A model generated the notes under the pieces. The model was given only the letters and a program-made list of their open reading frames with translations. It was not told the origin of the DNA and ran no database searches. This document shows positions 21,694 to 31,200 of a DNA stretch of 32,552 bases, piece after piece. Within the stretch, counting starts at the first letter, position 1. Each line of letters begins with the position of its first letter. Source of the DNA: Streptomyces hydrogenans (GTDB taxonomy: Bacteria; Actinomycetota; Actinomycetes; Streptomycetales; Streptomycetaceae); assembly GCF_014656075.1 (NCBI RefSeq), contig NZ_BNBS01000091.1, positions 1 through 32,552 on the forward strand. The letters run 5' to 3'. The translations under genes were made by a program, and so were the position numbers.

Positions 21694-23364
21694 TTACTTG
21701 AAGGAGACCTCGGCGAAGTTCTCCTGCGTCAGCGGGGAGACCTTCGGCGGGACCACGTTCTTGCCGAACGCGATGGCCGGCGGGGAGGAGGTCAGCGGGA
21801 GACCGGGCAGGTACTCCATGATCGCCTCGTTGGCGGCCTTGTAGAGGTCCGTGCGCTTGGTCGGGTCGCCCTGGAGCGAGCCGGCCTTCACCGCGTTGAA
21901 GACCTTGTCGTCCTTGAAGCCCCACTGCTTGTCGTACCCGGCGAACCAGGTGCCGATGAAGTTGTAGCCGTCGTTGAAGTCACCGGTCCAGCCGAGCATG
22001 TGGAGGGCGCAGCCGCCCTTCTCCACCGCGTCGACGTAGTCGGGGTTCCACTTCTTCGGCTTCGGGTTGACCTTGATGCCGGCCTTCTCGAGGTCGGCCT
22101 TGACCAGCTCGAAGATGTCCTGCGGGGCGGGCATGTACGGGCGGGTGACCTCGGTCGGGTAGCAGAAGTCGACCGACAGGCCGCTCGCGCCGGCGCCGGC
22201 GAGGAGCGACTTGGCCTTGGCGGTGTCGAAGGCGTACTGCTTCACCTTGTCCGAGTAGCCGGCGACCGTGTCGGGCATGAACTGCGTGGCGACCTTGCCG
22301 CCCTCGGGCAGCTGGGTCTTGACGATGTTCTCGCGGTCGACGGCGTGCGCGATGGCCTGGCGGACCTCGGGCTTCTTCAGGGCCGGGTTGGCCTCCTGCG
22401 TCATGCCGAGGTAGAGCAGGTTGAAGACGTCACGGGTCGGGACCTGGAAGCCCGCGGACTCGAGGGTCTTGATGTCGGCGGGCGCGACCAGGTCGTAGCC
22501 GTCGATGTCACCGGCCTGGAGCGCCTGGCGGCGGCCCTCCTCGGTGTCGATCGTGCGGAAGACGAGGTTCTTGACCTTGGCCTTCTCGCCCCAGTAGTCG
22601 TCGAAGCGCTCCAGGGCGACTTCCTTGTTGCCCTTGTTCCACTTCGTGATCTTGTACGGGCCGGTGCCGGCGACCGTGCCGGCCTCCTGGCTGTACTTGG
22701 GGTACGTGATGGCGTCGCCGGCCTCGGTGACCTGCTGCTTCGCGTACTCCTGGATCGCCTTGGGCGAGTGGATCGCGAGGGCGTTCAGGGAGAAGCCGCC
22801 GGGCAGGTTGGCGGAGGGCTCGAAGACCTCGATGACGGCGGTGGCGTCGTCCTTGACCGTGCAGGACTTGTAGTTCGCCTTGGGCGTCTCCTTGTCCTCG
22901 TTGGCCTTGAAGCCGCCCATGATGGTCTGCCAGTAGTACGAGACCGCGCTCGACTGGTAGGTGCCCTTCCAGTTGAACCAGTAGTCGTAGTTGGCGCAGA
23001 CCGCCTTCGCGTCGAAGGTCTCGCCGTCGTGGAACTTCACGCCCTTGCGGAGGTTGAAGGTCCAGACGGTGCCCTCGGGGTTGCTCGACCACTTCTCGGC
23101 GAGCCCGCCCACCAGCTTGCTGCCGCCGGGCTCGTGCTCCAGGAGCGCCTCGAACGCCTGGCGGGTGACCCGGAAGGTCTCGCCGTCGCTCGCGAGGGCC
23201 GGGTCGAGGGAGGCCGGGTCGCCCGGGGCGCCGAACACGAAGGTGTCCTTGGCTCCGGACTTGTTCTCGTCCTTGTCCCGGTCGCTCGCGCAGCCCGTGG
23301 CGATGAGGCCGACCGTGATGGCCGCCGTCAGAGCCCGGGTCGACCGGGAATTGAGTATGCGCAT
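21694..23364 (-). CDS. dppA: Peptide-binding lipoprotein of the ABC transporter (DppA/OppA-type)
   Basis: A 556-residue SBP_bac_5-type binding protein that catches peptides outside the cell and delivers them to DppBCDF. The signal peptide ends in a lipobox with C25 (LIATGC). A flexible Asp/Lys/Ser linker follows. The body shows the family features: PASLDPALASDGETFRVTRQ, NLRKGVKFHDGETFDAKAV, IAHAVDRENIV and the C-terminal DLYKAANEAIMEYLPGLPL. First gene of the operon, start ATG 23364. Whether it takes nutritive or signalling peptides (as BldK does) is not told by sequence. Confidence 0.94.
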   Translation of the reverse strand: MRILNSRSTRALTAAITVGLIATGCASDRDKDENKSGAKDTFVFGAPGDPASLDPALASDGETFRVTRQAFEALLEHEPGGSKLVGGLAEKWSSNPEGTVWTFNLRKGVKFHDGETFDAKAVCANYDYWFNWKGTYQSSAVSYYWQTIMGGFKANEDKETPKANYKSCTVKDDATAVIEVFEPSANLPGGFSLNALAIHSPKAIQEYAKQQVTEAGDAITYPKYSQEAGTVAGTGPYKITKWNKGNKEVALERFDDYWGEKAKVKNLVFRTIDTEEGRRQALQAGDIDGYDLVAPADIKTLESAGFQVPTRDVFNLLYLGMTQEANPALKKPEVRQAIAHAVDRENIVKTQLPEGGKVATQFMPDTVAGYSDKVKQYAFDTAKAKSLLAGAGASGLSVDFCYPTEVTRPYMPAPQDIFELVKADLEKAGIKVNPKPKKWNPDYVDAVEKGGCALHMLGWTGDFNDGYNFIGTWFAGYDKQWGFKDDKVFNAVKAGSLQGDPTKRTDLYKAANEAIMEYLPGLPLTSSPPAIAFGKNVVPPKVSPLTQENFAEVSFK

Positions 23365-23535
23365 GGGTCCACCCCTGGGTCGCCATGTGTGGTCTTGACC
23401 GGCCGAACGCTACTGGCGAGTGACGCGGCAGAGAACAGTCCGCATAGCGGTGATACCAACCTGAGACCCGGACACTCACCAAAACGGGCGGATGCCGGAC
23501 ATCGGCGGCGGGAGCGGGCCCAACTGGACGCAAAA
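23365..23535. other. Upstream region of the peptide transporter operon
   Basis: These 171 nt hold no gene. They should carry the dppA promoter. On the minus strand a TAGCGT box (about 23412-23417) is the best -10 candidate, but no good -35 goes with it. A small palindrome CCGCATAGCGG lies further upstream at about 23442-23452. Confidence 0.35.
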
Positions 23536-23570
23536 CCCCGCCCTGGCAAGGCATTTCGGCCAGGGCGGGG
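23536..23570 (-). terminator. Rho-independent terminator of the SseB gene pair
   Basis: A perfect 12-bp stem (23536-23547 with 23559-23570) and an 11-nt loop, followed on the minus strand by TTTTG. It lies 19 nt after the stop of the downstream SseB gene and shields the dppA promoter. Confidence 0.88.
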
Positions 23571-23589
23571 AAAGGGGGCGAAGCGGGCG

Positions 23590-24384
23590 TCAGCGGTGCT
23601 GCGCGGGCGGGTAGCCGTATCCCGGACGGTGGGATCCCGCATGCTGGGACGGCGCTCCGTGCGCCTCGCGGTCGTAGAAGGGCCGGGCGTGCGCCTTCAG
23701 CCAGAGCGCCACCGGGTCGTACGCGTCGGAGAGCGCGACCGTCGAGACGGGCAGCCCCTCCGGCACCGAGCCGATCGACTGGCGCATCATCGCCCGCACC
23801 TCGTCGACGGCGGCGGCCGAACCGTCGTACAGGTCGAGTCCGATGACCAGGTACGGGGTGCCCAGCGCGGGCTGCACCCAGCCGCGGCGCAGCGAGCGGA
23901 CGGCCGGGGTCCGGTGCGCGTTCTGGGTCAGGTGGGCGTAGAACTGCGGGATCTCCAGGGCGGGTTCGGAGACCCGGAGCGGCCCGGCGGGCATCCGGTC
24001 GAGGCCGGTGGCGATCCGGCGCAGATCGGCCCACGGGACGCCGACGCCGCCGCCGGGGGCGTGCGGGTTGAGCCAGACGCCCCAGCGCTCGGGGTAGAGG
24101 GCGCGGGCGATCTCGCGGCCGGTGACGCGCTCGTGGGCGCGGTGCCAGCCGGAGGCGGCGAGCTCGCCGGGCGAGGTGACGCAGGGCGCGTACCCGTGCC
24201 CGTCGACCTCCATGTTGCCGTACTGGGCGTCGGAGGAGCCCGGGCTGCCCTGCCAGAGCAGCATGTACAGCTCGCCGTCGGCCAGGGCGTGCAGCAGGCC
24301 CTCGTACGCGTCGTAGCGTCCGGGCGCCACCTGGCGCAGCATGTGCTCGACCTCTCCGGTCGCGGCGCTGCCTGACGCGCTCAC
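23590..24384 (-). CDS. SseB-family protein (SseB C-terminal domain type)
   Basis: A 264-residue protein with SseB-family character. An N-terminal domain covers about residues 16-155 (ALADGELYMLLWQG through GVWLNPHAPGGGVGVPWADL), followed by the SseB C-terminal domain (RRGWVQPALGTPYLVIGLDL, then VSTVALSDAYDPVALWLKAHARPFYDRE). The final ~22 residues are a loose Gly/His/Pro/Tyr tail. SseB is named because its overproduction makes E. coli serine-sensitive; its biochemistry is unknown. The GTG start at 24384 lies 56 nt after the stop of a second SseB gene, so the pair is probably one operon. Confidence 0.78.
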   Translation of the reverse strand: MSASGSAATGEVEHMLRQVAPGRYDAYEGLLHALADGELYMLLWQGSPGSSDAQYGNMEVDGHGYAPCVTSPGELAASGWHRAHERVTGREIARALYPERWGVWLNPHAPGGGVGVPWADLRRIATGLDRMPAGPLRVSEPALEIPQFYAHLTQNAHRTPAVRSLRRGWVQPALGTPYLVIGLDLYDGSAAAVDEVRAMMRQSIGSVPEGLPVSTVALSDAYDPVALWLKAHARPFYDREAHGAPSQHAGSHRPGYGYPPAQHR

Positions 24385-24440
24385 CCTGGGTCCCGCCCCT
24401 CTGTCTGTCTCGTACGGCTCGTGTTCGGTGGATCGGTGGA

Positions 24441-25181
24441 TCAGTGGACCGCGCGCTGGTAGAAGGGCCGCACCCGCTCCAGCATCCAGTCTCCGACGGG
24501 GTCGGCGGCCATGTCGAGGAGGATCAGGTTGACCGGCCAGGCGACCTCGACGCGGCCGAGGGCGCGGCCCAGCGCGTCCAGCGGGGCGTTGCGGTCGACG
24601 CCGTCCCAGCCGGTGAGCTGGACGCCGACGAAGAGGGCCGGTTCGGTCCCCTCGACGCTGGCGAGGGCGCGGCGGGCGGAGGCGACGACGCCGGTGGCCT
24701 CGAACTCGGCGCCGGCCGCGGCGAGGAAGTCGACCGGGTCGTCCTGCCAGTCCGGCTCGAAGAGCCGCACCCGGGCGCCGCTCGCGGGCCCGTCGAGCGC
24801 GGTGCGGCCGGCCCGGCAGAGCTCGGCGACGGCGGGCGGCGGCAGCGGGACGCCGACGACGCCGCCGGGGTTCACGGCGATGCCGAGCTGCGGGGGCAGG
24901 CCGCGGGCGAAGTCACGGGCGGGGGCGACGGTGAAGGACATGTGGTCGCCGACGCAGGCGAGGAACTGCTCCCGGGAGCTGTAGACGGGGACGTAGGCCG
25001 CGCCGCCGATCTCCATGGTGGCGAGGTCCAGGTCGGGGCTGTCGGGGCCGCCGCCGTTGGGCAGCGGGACCCAGACGGGGCTGCGGCCGAGCACCTCGAT
25101 GAGCCGGCCTCCGGCCGCGGGCTGCCCGAGCGCGGCGGCCAGCGCCTCCTCCAGCTCGTTGCCCGGCCACGTCACGTCCAC
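24441..25181 (-). CDS. sseB: Enhanced serine sensitivity protein SseB homologue
   Basis: A 246-residue protein with the two-part SseB layout. The N-terminal domain begins NELEEALAAALGQPAAGG and contains VWVPLPNGG and AAYVPVYSSREQF. The C-terminal domain contains EPALFVGVQLTGWDG and ends PVGDWMLERVRPFYQRAVH. Its C-terminal motif WxLxxxRPFY is shared with the neighbouring paralogue (WLKAHARPFY), which suggests an old tandem duplication. No catalytic residues are known for this family. GTG 25181 follows a GAAGGGGA box. The serine/glycine enzymes nearby make a link to serine metabolism attractive but unproven. Confidence 0.82.
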   Translation of the reverse strand: MDVTWPGNELEEALAAALGQPAAGGRLIEVLGRSPVWVPLPNGGGPDSPDLDLATMEIGGAAYVPVYSSREQFLACVGDHMSFTVAPARDFARGLPPQLGIAVNPGGVVGVPLPPPAVAELCRAGRTALDGPASGARVRLFEPDWQDDPVDFLAAAGAEFEATGVVASARRALASVEGTEPALFVGVQLTGWDGVDRNAPLDALGRALGRVEVAWPVNLILLDMAADPVGDWMLERVRPFYQRAVH

Positions 25182-25231
25182 GGTGGTTCCGTCCCCTTCT
25201 CGTACGGCCCTGGTCCCGGCCGTCCCGCAGC

Positions 25232-25237
25232 ACCCTA
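25232..25237 (-). promoter_or_regulatory. Possible -10 box of the SseB pair
   Basis: The minus strand reads TAGGGT about 50 nt before the sseB GTG, which would give a leader of about 44 nt. No clear -35. Low-confidence inference. Confidence 0.3.
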
Positions 25238-25282
25238 ACGCCGCCCCGCCCCGGCTGTGACCAGAACCCGGCGGGCCGGGCC

Positions 25283-25945
25283 TCAGACCGGGGCGCGGAA
25301 GCCGATGCGCCGCAGCGCGCCGGCGGCGTCCCGGTCGAGGAGGGTGGCGGAGGCGCAGCCGCGCGGCAGCCGGCCCGACTCGACGGCGTCGACGAGCCGG
25401 CCGACCGCCCTGCGGTGCCGCGCGAAGGCGTACGCGGACACCCCCCGGCCCCGCTCGCGCTGGCCGTCCCGGGCGGTGTCCGGGTCGACGTCGAGGAGGA
25501 CCAGGTGGAGGGCGCGGCCGCGCCGGGCGGCCGCGCGGGCGAGCCAGCCGCGGACCCAGGACTGGGTGCCGCAGTCGTGCACGACGACCCCGGCGCCGGA
25601 GCGCAGGGCCCGGTACAGCCCGGCGTAGTGCGCGATCCGGACCAGCGGGCGGTAGAGCGCGTACGGCAGGAGGCGGGGCATCCGGGCCTCCCAGCGCTCC
25701 CGGGCGTCCTGCGAGTCGATGCCGCGGCCCTCGGCGGCCCGCCGCAGCAGGGTGGACTTGCCGCTGCCGGGCAGGCCGGAGACGACCACGACGTCCCCGG
25801 CGGCGAAGGTGAGGGCGCGCGGACCGCGCCCTCCCCGCTCGCGCAGGTCCCGCACGACGCGCCCGCGTCGGCGCGTCCGGGCGCGGGCCCGCTGGGCCGG
25901 TATGGCGCCGTCGCCGGCGAAGACGCCGGTGTGCTGGATCCTCAT
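25283..25945 (-). CDS. P-loop ATPase/kinase-like protein of unknown function
   Basis: A 220-residue protein. An Arg-rich N-terminal stretch (residues ~19-43) precedes a Walker A motif GLPGSGKST (57-65) after the strand DVVVVS. LHLVLLDVD and an Arg-rich lid-like segment (RDGQRERGRGVSAYAFARHRR) follow, as in small kinases of the AAA_33/zeta-toxin-like group that phosphorylate small molecules. The substrate is not recognisable. I chose ATG 25945, which has a GGGGGAG box 7 nt upstream; a longer frame runs into the divergent promoter region and is unlikely. It is divergent from gcvT. Confidence 0.78.
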   Translation of the reverse strand: MRIQHTGVFAGDGAIPAQRARARTRRRGRVVRDLRERGGRGPRALTFAAGDVVVVSGLPGSGKSTLLRRAAEGRGIDSQDARERWEARMPRLLPYALYRPLVRIAHYAGLYRALRSGAGVVVHDCGTQSWVRGWLARAAARRGRALHLVLLDVDPDTARDGQRERGRGVSAYAFARHRRAVGRLVDAVESGRLPRGCASATLLDRDAAGALRRIGFRAPV

Positions 25946-26013
25946 CGCTGCTCTCCCCCTGTCGGGACCCCGGGAGACGTGCCGGGAGACCTCACGGAGA
26001 CCCTTGCCCACGA

Positions 26014-26041
26014 AGTGTAAAGAAACGGTAATCCGAGACAA
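26014..26041 (-). promoter_or_regulatory. Promoter of the P-loop ATPase gene
   Basis: On the minus strand TTGTCT (26041-26036), a 16-nt spacer and TACACT (26019-26014) form a fair vegetative promoter. The leader would be about 60 nt. The sequence here is clearly AT-richer than its surroundings. Confidence 0.45.
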
Positions 26042-26046
26042 GCGAT

Positions 26047-26076
26047 TTGCGGCGCCGACACCGCGTGCGATGATGT
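26047..26076 (+). promoter_or_regulatory. Possible promoter of the riboswitch-gcvT transcript
   Basis: TTGCGG (26047-26052), an 18-nt spacer and TGATGT (26071-26076). Transcription would start near 26083, about 45 nt before the first riboswitch helix. The -10 match is weak. Confidence 0.35.
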
Positions 26077-26128
26077 GCGCGCCAGGCGCGCGCAGCGCCC
26101 TACAACCGCATACCGGCCGCTCGAATCC

Positions 26129-26322
26129 GCGCGGGAGAGTTCCGGACCGGCCTCGGCCGTCCGGGCGCCGAAGGAGCAAGACCCTCCCTTGAATCTCTCA
26201 GGCCCCGTACCGCGTGGATGAGGCAGATCTGAAAAGCGGGACACCCCTGTGTCCCCACCCAAGGTGCAAGCCGGGGATGCCCCCGGTGAACCTCTCAGGT
26301 TCCATGACAGATGGGGAGGACG
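26129..26322 (+). ncRNA. Tandem glycine riboswitch upstream of gcvT
   Basis: Two glycine aptamers in series. The first (about 26129-26240) has GCGGGAGAG, the core GCGCCGAAGGAGCAAGAC, GAATCTCTCAGGC and GGCAGATCTGAAAAGC. The second (about 26241-26322) has CACCCAAGGTGCAAGCCG, GGTGAACCTCTCAGGT and CATGACAGATGGGGAGG. These are the conserved core segments of the Glycine/gcvT class. It ends about 60 nt before the gcvT ATG. Such switches normally turn on glycine cleavage when glycine is plentiful. No clear intrinsic terminator is seen in the last 60 nt, so control may be at translation. The paired aptamers probably also regulate gcvH and glyA if these are read from the same transcript. Confidence 0.93.
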
Positions 26323-26383
26323 TCCTCGCCCGTCATGTGTTTTCGTCACCGATCACGCCCTTGGGACCCGGGAGTCACCTTCC

Positions 26384-27499
26384 ATGAGCACTGCCCCCCG
26401 TCTGACCGCCCTCGATGCCCTGCATCGTTCGCTGGGCGCGACCATGACCGACTTCGCGGGCTGGGACATGCCGCTGCGGTACGCCAGTGAGCGCGACGAG
26501 CACAACGCCGTCCGCACCCGGGCCGGCCTCTTCGACCTCTCCCACATGGGCGAGATCACGGTCACCGGCCCGCAGGCCGTCGACCTCCTGGACTACGCGC
26601 TGGTCGGCAACATCTCCACGGTGGGCAACGGCCGCGCCCGCTACACGATGATCTGCCAGGAGGACGGCGGCATCCTCGACGACCTGATCGTCTACCGCCT
26701 CGGCGAGACCGAGTACATGGTCGTCGCCAACGCCTCCAACGCCCAGATCGTGCTGGACGCGCTCGTCGCCCGCGCCGGCGGCTTCGACGCCGAGGTCCGC
26801 GACGACCGCGACGCGTACGCCCTGATCGCGATCCAGGGCCCGGAGTCCCCCGGCATCCTCAAGTCGGTCACCGACGCCGACCTGGACGGCCTGAAGTACT
26901 ACGCGGGCCTGCCCGGCACGGTCGCCGGCGTCCCGGCCCTGATCGCCCGGACCGGCTACACCGGCGAGGACGGCTTCGAGCTGTTCCTGAAGCCGGAGCA
27001 CGCGGAGGGCGTCTGGAAGGCGCTGACCGAGGCGGGCGAGGGCGTCGGCCTGATCCCCTGCGGCCTGTCCTGCCGCGACACGCTCCGCCTGGAGGCGGGC
27101 ATGCCGCTGTACGGCCACGAGCTGACCACCGCCCTGACCCCCTTCGACGCGGGCCTCGGCCGGGTCGTGAAGTTCGAGAAGCCGGGCGACTTCGTCGGCC
27201 GCACGGCGCTGGAGGCCGCCGCCGAGCGCGCCGAGAGCGCCCCGCCGCGCAAGCTGGTCGGCCTGATCGCGGAGGGCCGCCGCGTCCCGCGCGCGGGCTT
27301 CCAGGTCGTCGCGGGCGGCGAGGTCGTCGGCGAGATCACCTCGGGCGCGCCGTCGCCGACCCTGGGCAAGCCGATCGCCATCGCGTACGTCGACGCGGCG
27401 CACGCCGCTCCCGGCACCGCGGGTGTAGGTGTGGACATCCGCGGCACCCACGAGCCCTACGAGGTCGTGGCGCTGCCGTTCTACAAGCGCCAGAAGTGA
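26384..27499 (+). CDS. gcvT: Glycine cleavage system aminomethyltransferase (T protein)
   Basis: The T protein releases ammonia from aminomethyl-lipoyl-H protein and passes the one-carbon unit to tetrahydrofolate. It has 371 residues, normal length. Family features visible: DFAGWDMPLRY near the N-terminus, RAGLFDLSHMGEI, ALIAIQGPES, the folate-site segment YTGEDGFELF, CRDTLRLEAGMPLYG and GEITSGAPSPTL. ATG 26384 has a GGGAG box 9 nt upstream; a longer in-frame reading from 26249 only translates the riboswitch. It is the first gene of gcvT-gcvH-glyA; gcvP (P protein) is not in this window. Confidence 0.96.
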   Translation: MSTAPRLTALDALHRSLGATMTDFAGWDMPLRYASERDEHNAVRTRAGLFDLSHMGEITVTGPQAVDLLDYALVGNISTVGNGRARYTMICQEDGGILDDLIVYRLGETEYMVVANASNAQIVLDALVARAGGFDAEVRDDRDAYALIAIQGPESPGILKSVTDADLDGLKYYAGLPGTVAGVPALIARTGYTGEDGFELFLKPEHAEGVWKALTEAGEGVGLIPCGLSCRDTLRLEAGMPLYGHELTTALTPFDAGLGRVVKFEKPGDFVGRTALEAAAERAESAPPRKLVGLIAEGRRVPRAGFQVVAGGEVVGEITSGAPSPTLGKPIAIAYVDAAHAAPGTAGVGVDIRGTHEPYEVVALPFYKRQK

Positions 27500-27576
27500 C
27501 GCATTCGTCTCACCCGGCGTCTCACCCCGCAAGACCCACGTTCATCAGTACTCCCCCGATCCAGGAGAATCAGGTC

Positions 27577-27954
27577 ATGAGCAACCCCCAGCAGCTTCGC
27601 TACAGCAAGGAGCACGAGTGGCTGACGGACGCCGTTGACGGCGTCGCGACCGTCGGCATCACCGAGCACGCGGCGAACGCGCTCGGCGACATCGTGTACG
27701 TCCAGCTCCCCGAGGTCGGCGCCACCGTCACCGCGGGCGAGGAGTGCGGCGAGCTGGAGTCGACCAAGTCCGTGAGCGAGCTGTACTCCCCCGTCACGGG
27801 CGAGGTCGTCGAGGCCAACCAGGACGTCGTGGACGACCCGGCGCTGGTCAACACCGCTCCGTTCGCGGGTGGCTGGCTGTTCAAGGTGCGCCTCTCGGAC
27901 GAGCCGGGCGACCTGCTCACCGCCGACGAGTACACCGCCTTCACCGCAGGCTGA
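27577..27954 (+). CDS. gcvH: Glycine cleavage system lipoyl carrier (H protein)
   Basis: A 125-residue swinging-arm protein that shuttles the aminomethyl group from P to T protein. The lipoyl lysine is K64 in GELESTKSVSEL. The start MSNPQQLRYSKEHEWL is standard and has an AGGAG box 9 nt before the ATG. It lies 77 nt after gcvT and 24 nt before glyA, on the same strand, so one transcript is likely. Confidence 0.96.
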   Translation: MSNPQQLRYSKEHEWLTDAVDGVATVGITEHAANALGDIVYVQLPEVGATVTAGEECGELESTKSVSELYSPVTGEVVEANQDVVDDPALVNTAPFAGGWLFKVRLSDEPGDLLTADEYTAFTAG

Positions 27955-27978
27955 CCGAGACCCCCTAGGGATCGCTTC

Positions 27979-29247
27979 ATGTCGCTTCTGAACACTCCCC
28001 TCCACGAGCTGGACCCGGACGTCGCCGCCGCCGTCGACGCCGAGCTCCGCCGCCAGCAGTCCACCCTCGAGATGATCGCCTCGGAGAACTTCGCTCCGGT
28101 CGCGGTCATGGAGGCCCAGGGCTCCGTCCTCACCAACAAGTACGCCGAGGGCTACCCGGGCCGCCGCTACTACGGCGGCTGTGAGCACGTCGACGTGGCC
28201 GAGCAGATCGCGATCGACCGGATCAAGGACCTGTTCGGCGCCGAGTACGCCAACGTGCAGCCGCACTCCGGCGCCTCCGCCAACCAGGCCGCGCTCTTCG
28301 CGATCGCCCAGCCGGGCGACACGATCCTCGGTCTCGACCTGGCGCACGGCGGCCACCTCACCCACGGCATGCGCCTGAACTTCTCGGGCAAGCAGTTCAA
28401 CGTGGTCGCGTACCACGTGGACGAGGCCGGCCTGGTGGACATGGCCGAGGTCGAGCGCCTGGCCAAGGAGCACCGCCCGAAGGTGATCATCGCCGGCTGG
28501 TCGGCGTACCCGCGCCAGCTGGACTTCGCGGAGTTCCGCCGGATCGCCGACGAGGTCGAGGCCTACCTGTGGGTCGACATGGCCCACTTCGCGGGTCTGG
28601 TCGCGGCCGGTCTGCACCCGAACCCGGTCGAGTACGCGGACGTGGTCACCTCCACGACCCACAAGACCCTGGGCGGCCCGCGCGGCGGCATCATCCTGGC
28701 GAAGAAGGAGTTCGCGAAGAAGCTGAACTCCTCGGTCTTCCCCGGCTTCCAGGGCGGCCCGCTGGAGCACGTGATCGCGGCCAAGGCCGTCTCCTTCAAG
28801 GTCGCGGCCTCGGAGGAGTTCAAGGAGCGCCAGCAGCGCACCCTGGACGGCGCCCGCGCGCTGGCCGAGCGCCTGGTCCAGGACGACGTCACCGCCCACG
28901 GTGTCTCGGTCCTGTCCGGCGGCACGGACGTCCACCTGGTCCTGGTGGACCTGCGGAACTCGGAGCTGGACGGCCAGCAGGCCGAGGACCGGCTCCACGA
29001 GGTCGGCATCACGGTCAACCGGAACGCCGTTCCGAACGACCCGCGCCCGCCGATGGTCACCTCCGGTCTGCGCATCGGCACGCCGGCCCTCGCCACCCGC
29101 GGCTTCACAGCCGAGGACTTCACCGAGGTCGCCGACATCATCGCCGAGACGCTCAAGCCGGGCTTCGACGGCGAGAAGGCCGAGGCGCTGAAGGCCCGGG
29201 TGACCGCCCTGGCCGACAAGCACCCGCTGTACCCCGGCCTGAAGTAA
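27979..29247 (+). CDS. glyA: Serine hydroxymethyltransferase
   Basis: A PLP enzyme that interconverts serine and glycine with tetrahydrofolate. It has 422 residues. The PLP lysine is K229 in STTHKTLGGPRGG. EMIASENF, KYAEGYPGRRYYGG, HSGASAN, DLAHGGHLTHG and WVDMAHFAGL are all intact. It completes the glycine cleavage route: the 5,10-methylene-THF made from one glycine can turn a second glycine into serine. The end is marked by a palindrome and then a strong terminator. Confidence 0.97.
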   Translation: MSLLNTPLHELDPDVAAAVDAELRRQQSTLEMIASENFAPVAVMEAQGSVLTNKYAEGYPGRRYYGGCEHVDVAEQIAIDRIKDLFGAEYANVQPHSGASANQAALFAIAQPGDTILGLDLAHGGHLTHGMRLNFSGKQFNVVAYHVDEAGLVDMAEVERLAKEHRPKVIIAGWSAYPRQLDFAEFRRIADEVEAYLWVDMAHFAGLVAAGLHPNPVEYADVVTSTTHKTLGGPRGGIILAKKEFAKKLNSSVFPGFQGGPLEHVIAAKAVSFKVAASEEFKERQQRTLDGARALAERLVQDDVTAHGVSVLSGGTDVHLVLVDLRNSELDGQQAEDRLHEVGITVNRNAVPNDPRPPMVTSGLRIGTPALATRGFTAEDFTEVADIIAETLKPGFDGEKAEALKARVTALADKHPLYPGLK

Positions 29248-29248
29248 T

Positions 29249-29272
29249 TTCGTACGCTTTTATTCGTACGAA
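29249..29272. repeat. AT-rich palindrome TTCGTACG-N8-CGTACGAA after glyA
   Basis: An 8-bp inverted repeat, TTCGTACG (29249-29256) and CGTACGAA (29265-29272), with an AT-rich 8-nt loop CTTTTATT, starting 1 nt after the glyA stop. Because CGTACG is itself symmetric, TTCGTACG also occurs twice in direct orientation 14 bp apart. It may be part of the 3'-end structure or a protein site. Confidence 0.5.
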
Positions 29273-29277
29273 GCTCC

Positions 29278-29315
29278 GGGGCACCGCGCACACTGGACAG
29301 TGAGCGCGGTGCCCC
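29278..29315 (+). terminator. Terminator after glyA
   Basis: A perfect 12-bp stem GGGGCACCGCGC (29278-29289) with GCGCGGTGCCCC (29304-29315) and a 14-nt loop, 30 nt after the glyA stop. It implies that sdaA has its own promoter in 29316-29410, which I could not identify. Confidence 0.8.
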
Positions 29316-29410
29316 CGCCCTTTGTCCCGCGCCCCCCGGCACCGCCTCATCCTGCTTGTTTCTGCACCACCCCGGCAGACAACGGCGTCTAGCCCCACAA
29401 GGAGTCCCCC

Positions 29411-30781
<1,371 letters not shown>

Positions 30782-30807
30782 GGCCCCGCGCCCTCACCGC
30801 ATGACGG

Positions 30808-30841
30808 AACGGCCGGTCCCGCCCCCACGGGACCGGCCGTT
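30808..30841. terminator. Bidirectional terminator between sdaA and the small secreted protein
   Basis: A perfect 14-bp stem (30808-30821 with 30828-30841), a 6-nt loop and a short T run on the plus strand. It lies 26 nt after the sdaA stop and 11 nt after the stop of the opposite gene. Confidence 0.88.
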
Positions 30842-30852
30842 TCGCGCATGGG

Positions 30853-31092
30853 TCAGTAGCGGACCCAGAGGACGATGACGTCCGGGCGGGTGGAGGTGAA
30901 GGGCTCGCAGAAGTAGATCTTGCCCCAGAACGCCTCGCCGGCCTGGCCGGCGGCCTGGCACTCGGCGTACGAGGAGTGGTGGCTGCGTGCGTAGAAGCCG
31001 GGGCCGGCGGCCTCGGCCGCCCCGGCGGTGCCGAGGGCGAGGGCTCCGGCGGTGGCCGCGGTGGCGAGCGCGGCGGCGGCGCGACGGTACAT
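30853..31092 (-). CDS. Small secreted protein with one likely disulfide
   Basis: A 79-residue protein. The first ~29 residues are a Sec signal peptide (MYRRAAAALATAATAGALALG, then cleavage after AAEAA). The mature ~50 residues carry two cysteines (AECQAAG and YFCEPF) that could pair, and aromatic/His-rich stretches (FYARSHHSSYAE). The start has a very strong AGGAGG box 7 nt before the ATG, so it may be made in quantity. I recognise no family. A DasR-like box lies about 110 nt upstream. Confidence 0.78.
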   Translation of the reverse strand: MYRRAAAALATAATAGALALGTAGAAEAAGPGFYARSHHSSYAECQAAGQAGEAFWGKIYFCEPFTSTRPDVIVLWVRY

Positions 31093-31200
31093 GGCATGTC
31101 CTCCTGAAATGAACGATGCGATGTGGTGCGGGATGGTGCCGTGCGGTTCGTGCCGGCTGCGCAGCCGGGGGAAACGTATCGGCGCGGAACGACGCGATCA

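Noticed and set aside
21691..24375. A plus-strand open frame of about 890 codons
   Set aside because: Antisense to dppA and an SseB gene, with the composition of a codon shadow.
26249..26383. N-terminal extension of gcvT
   Set aside because: It translates the second glycine aptamer; the standard GcvT N-terminus and ribosome-binding site are at 26384.
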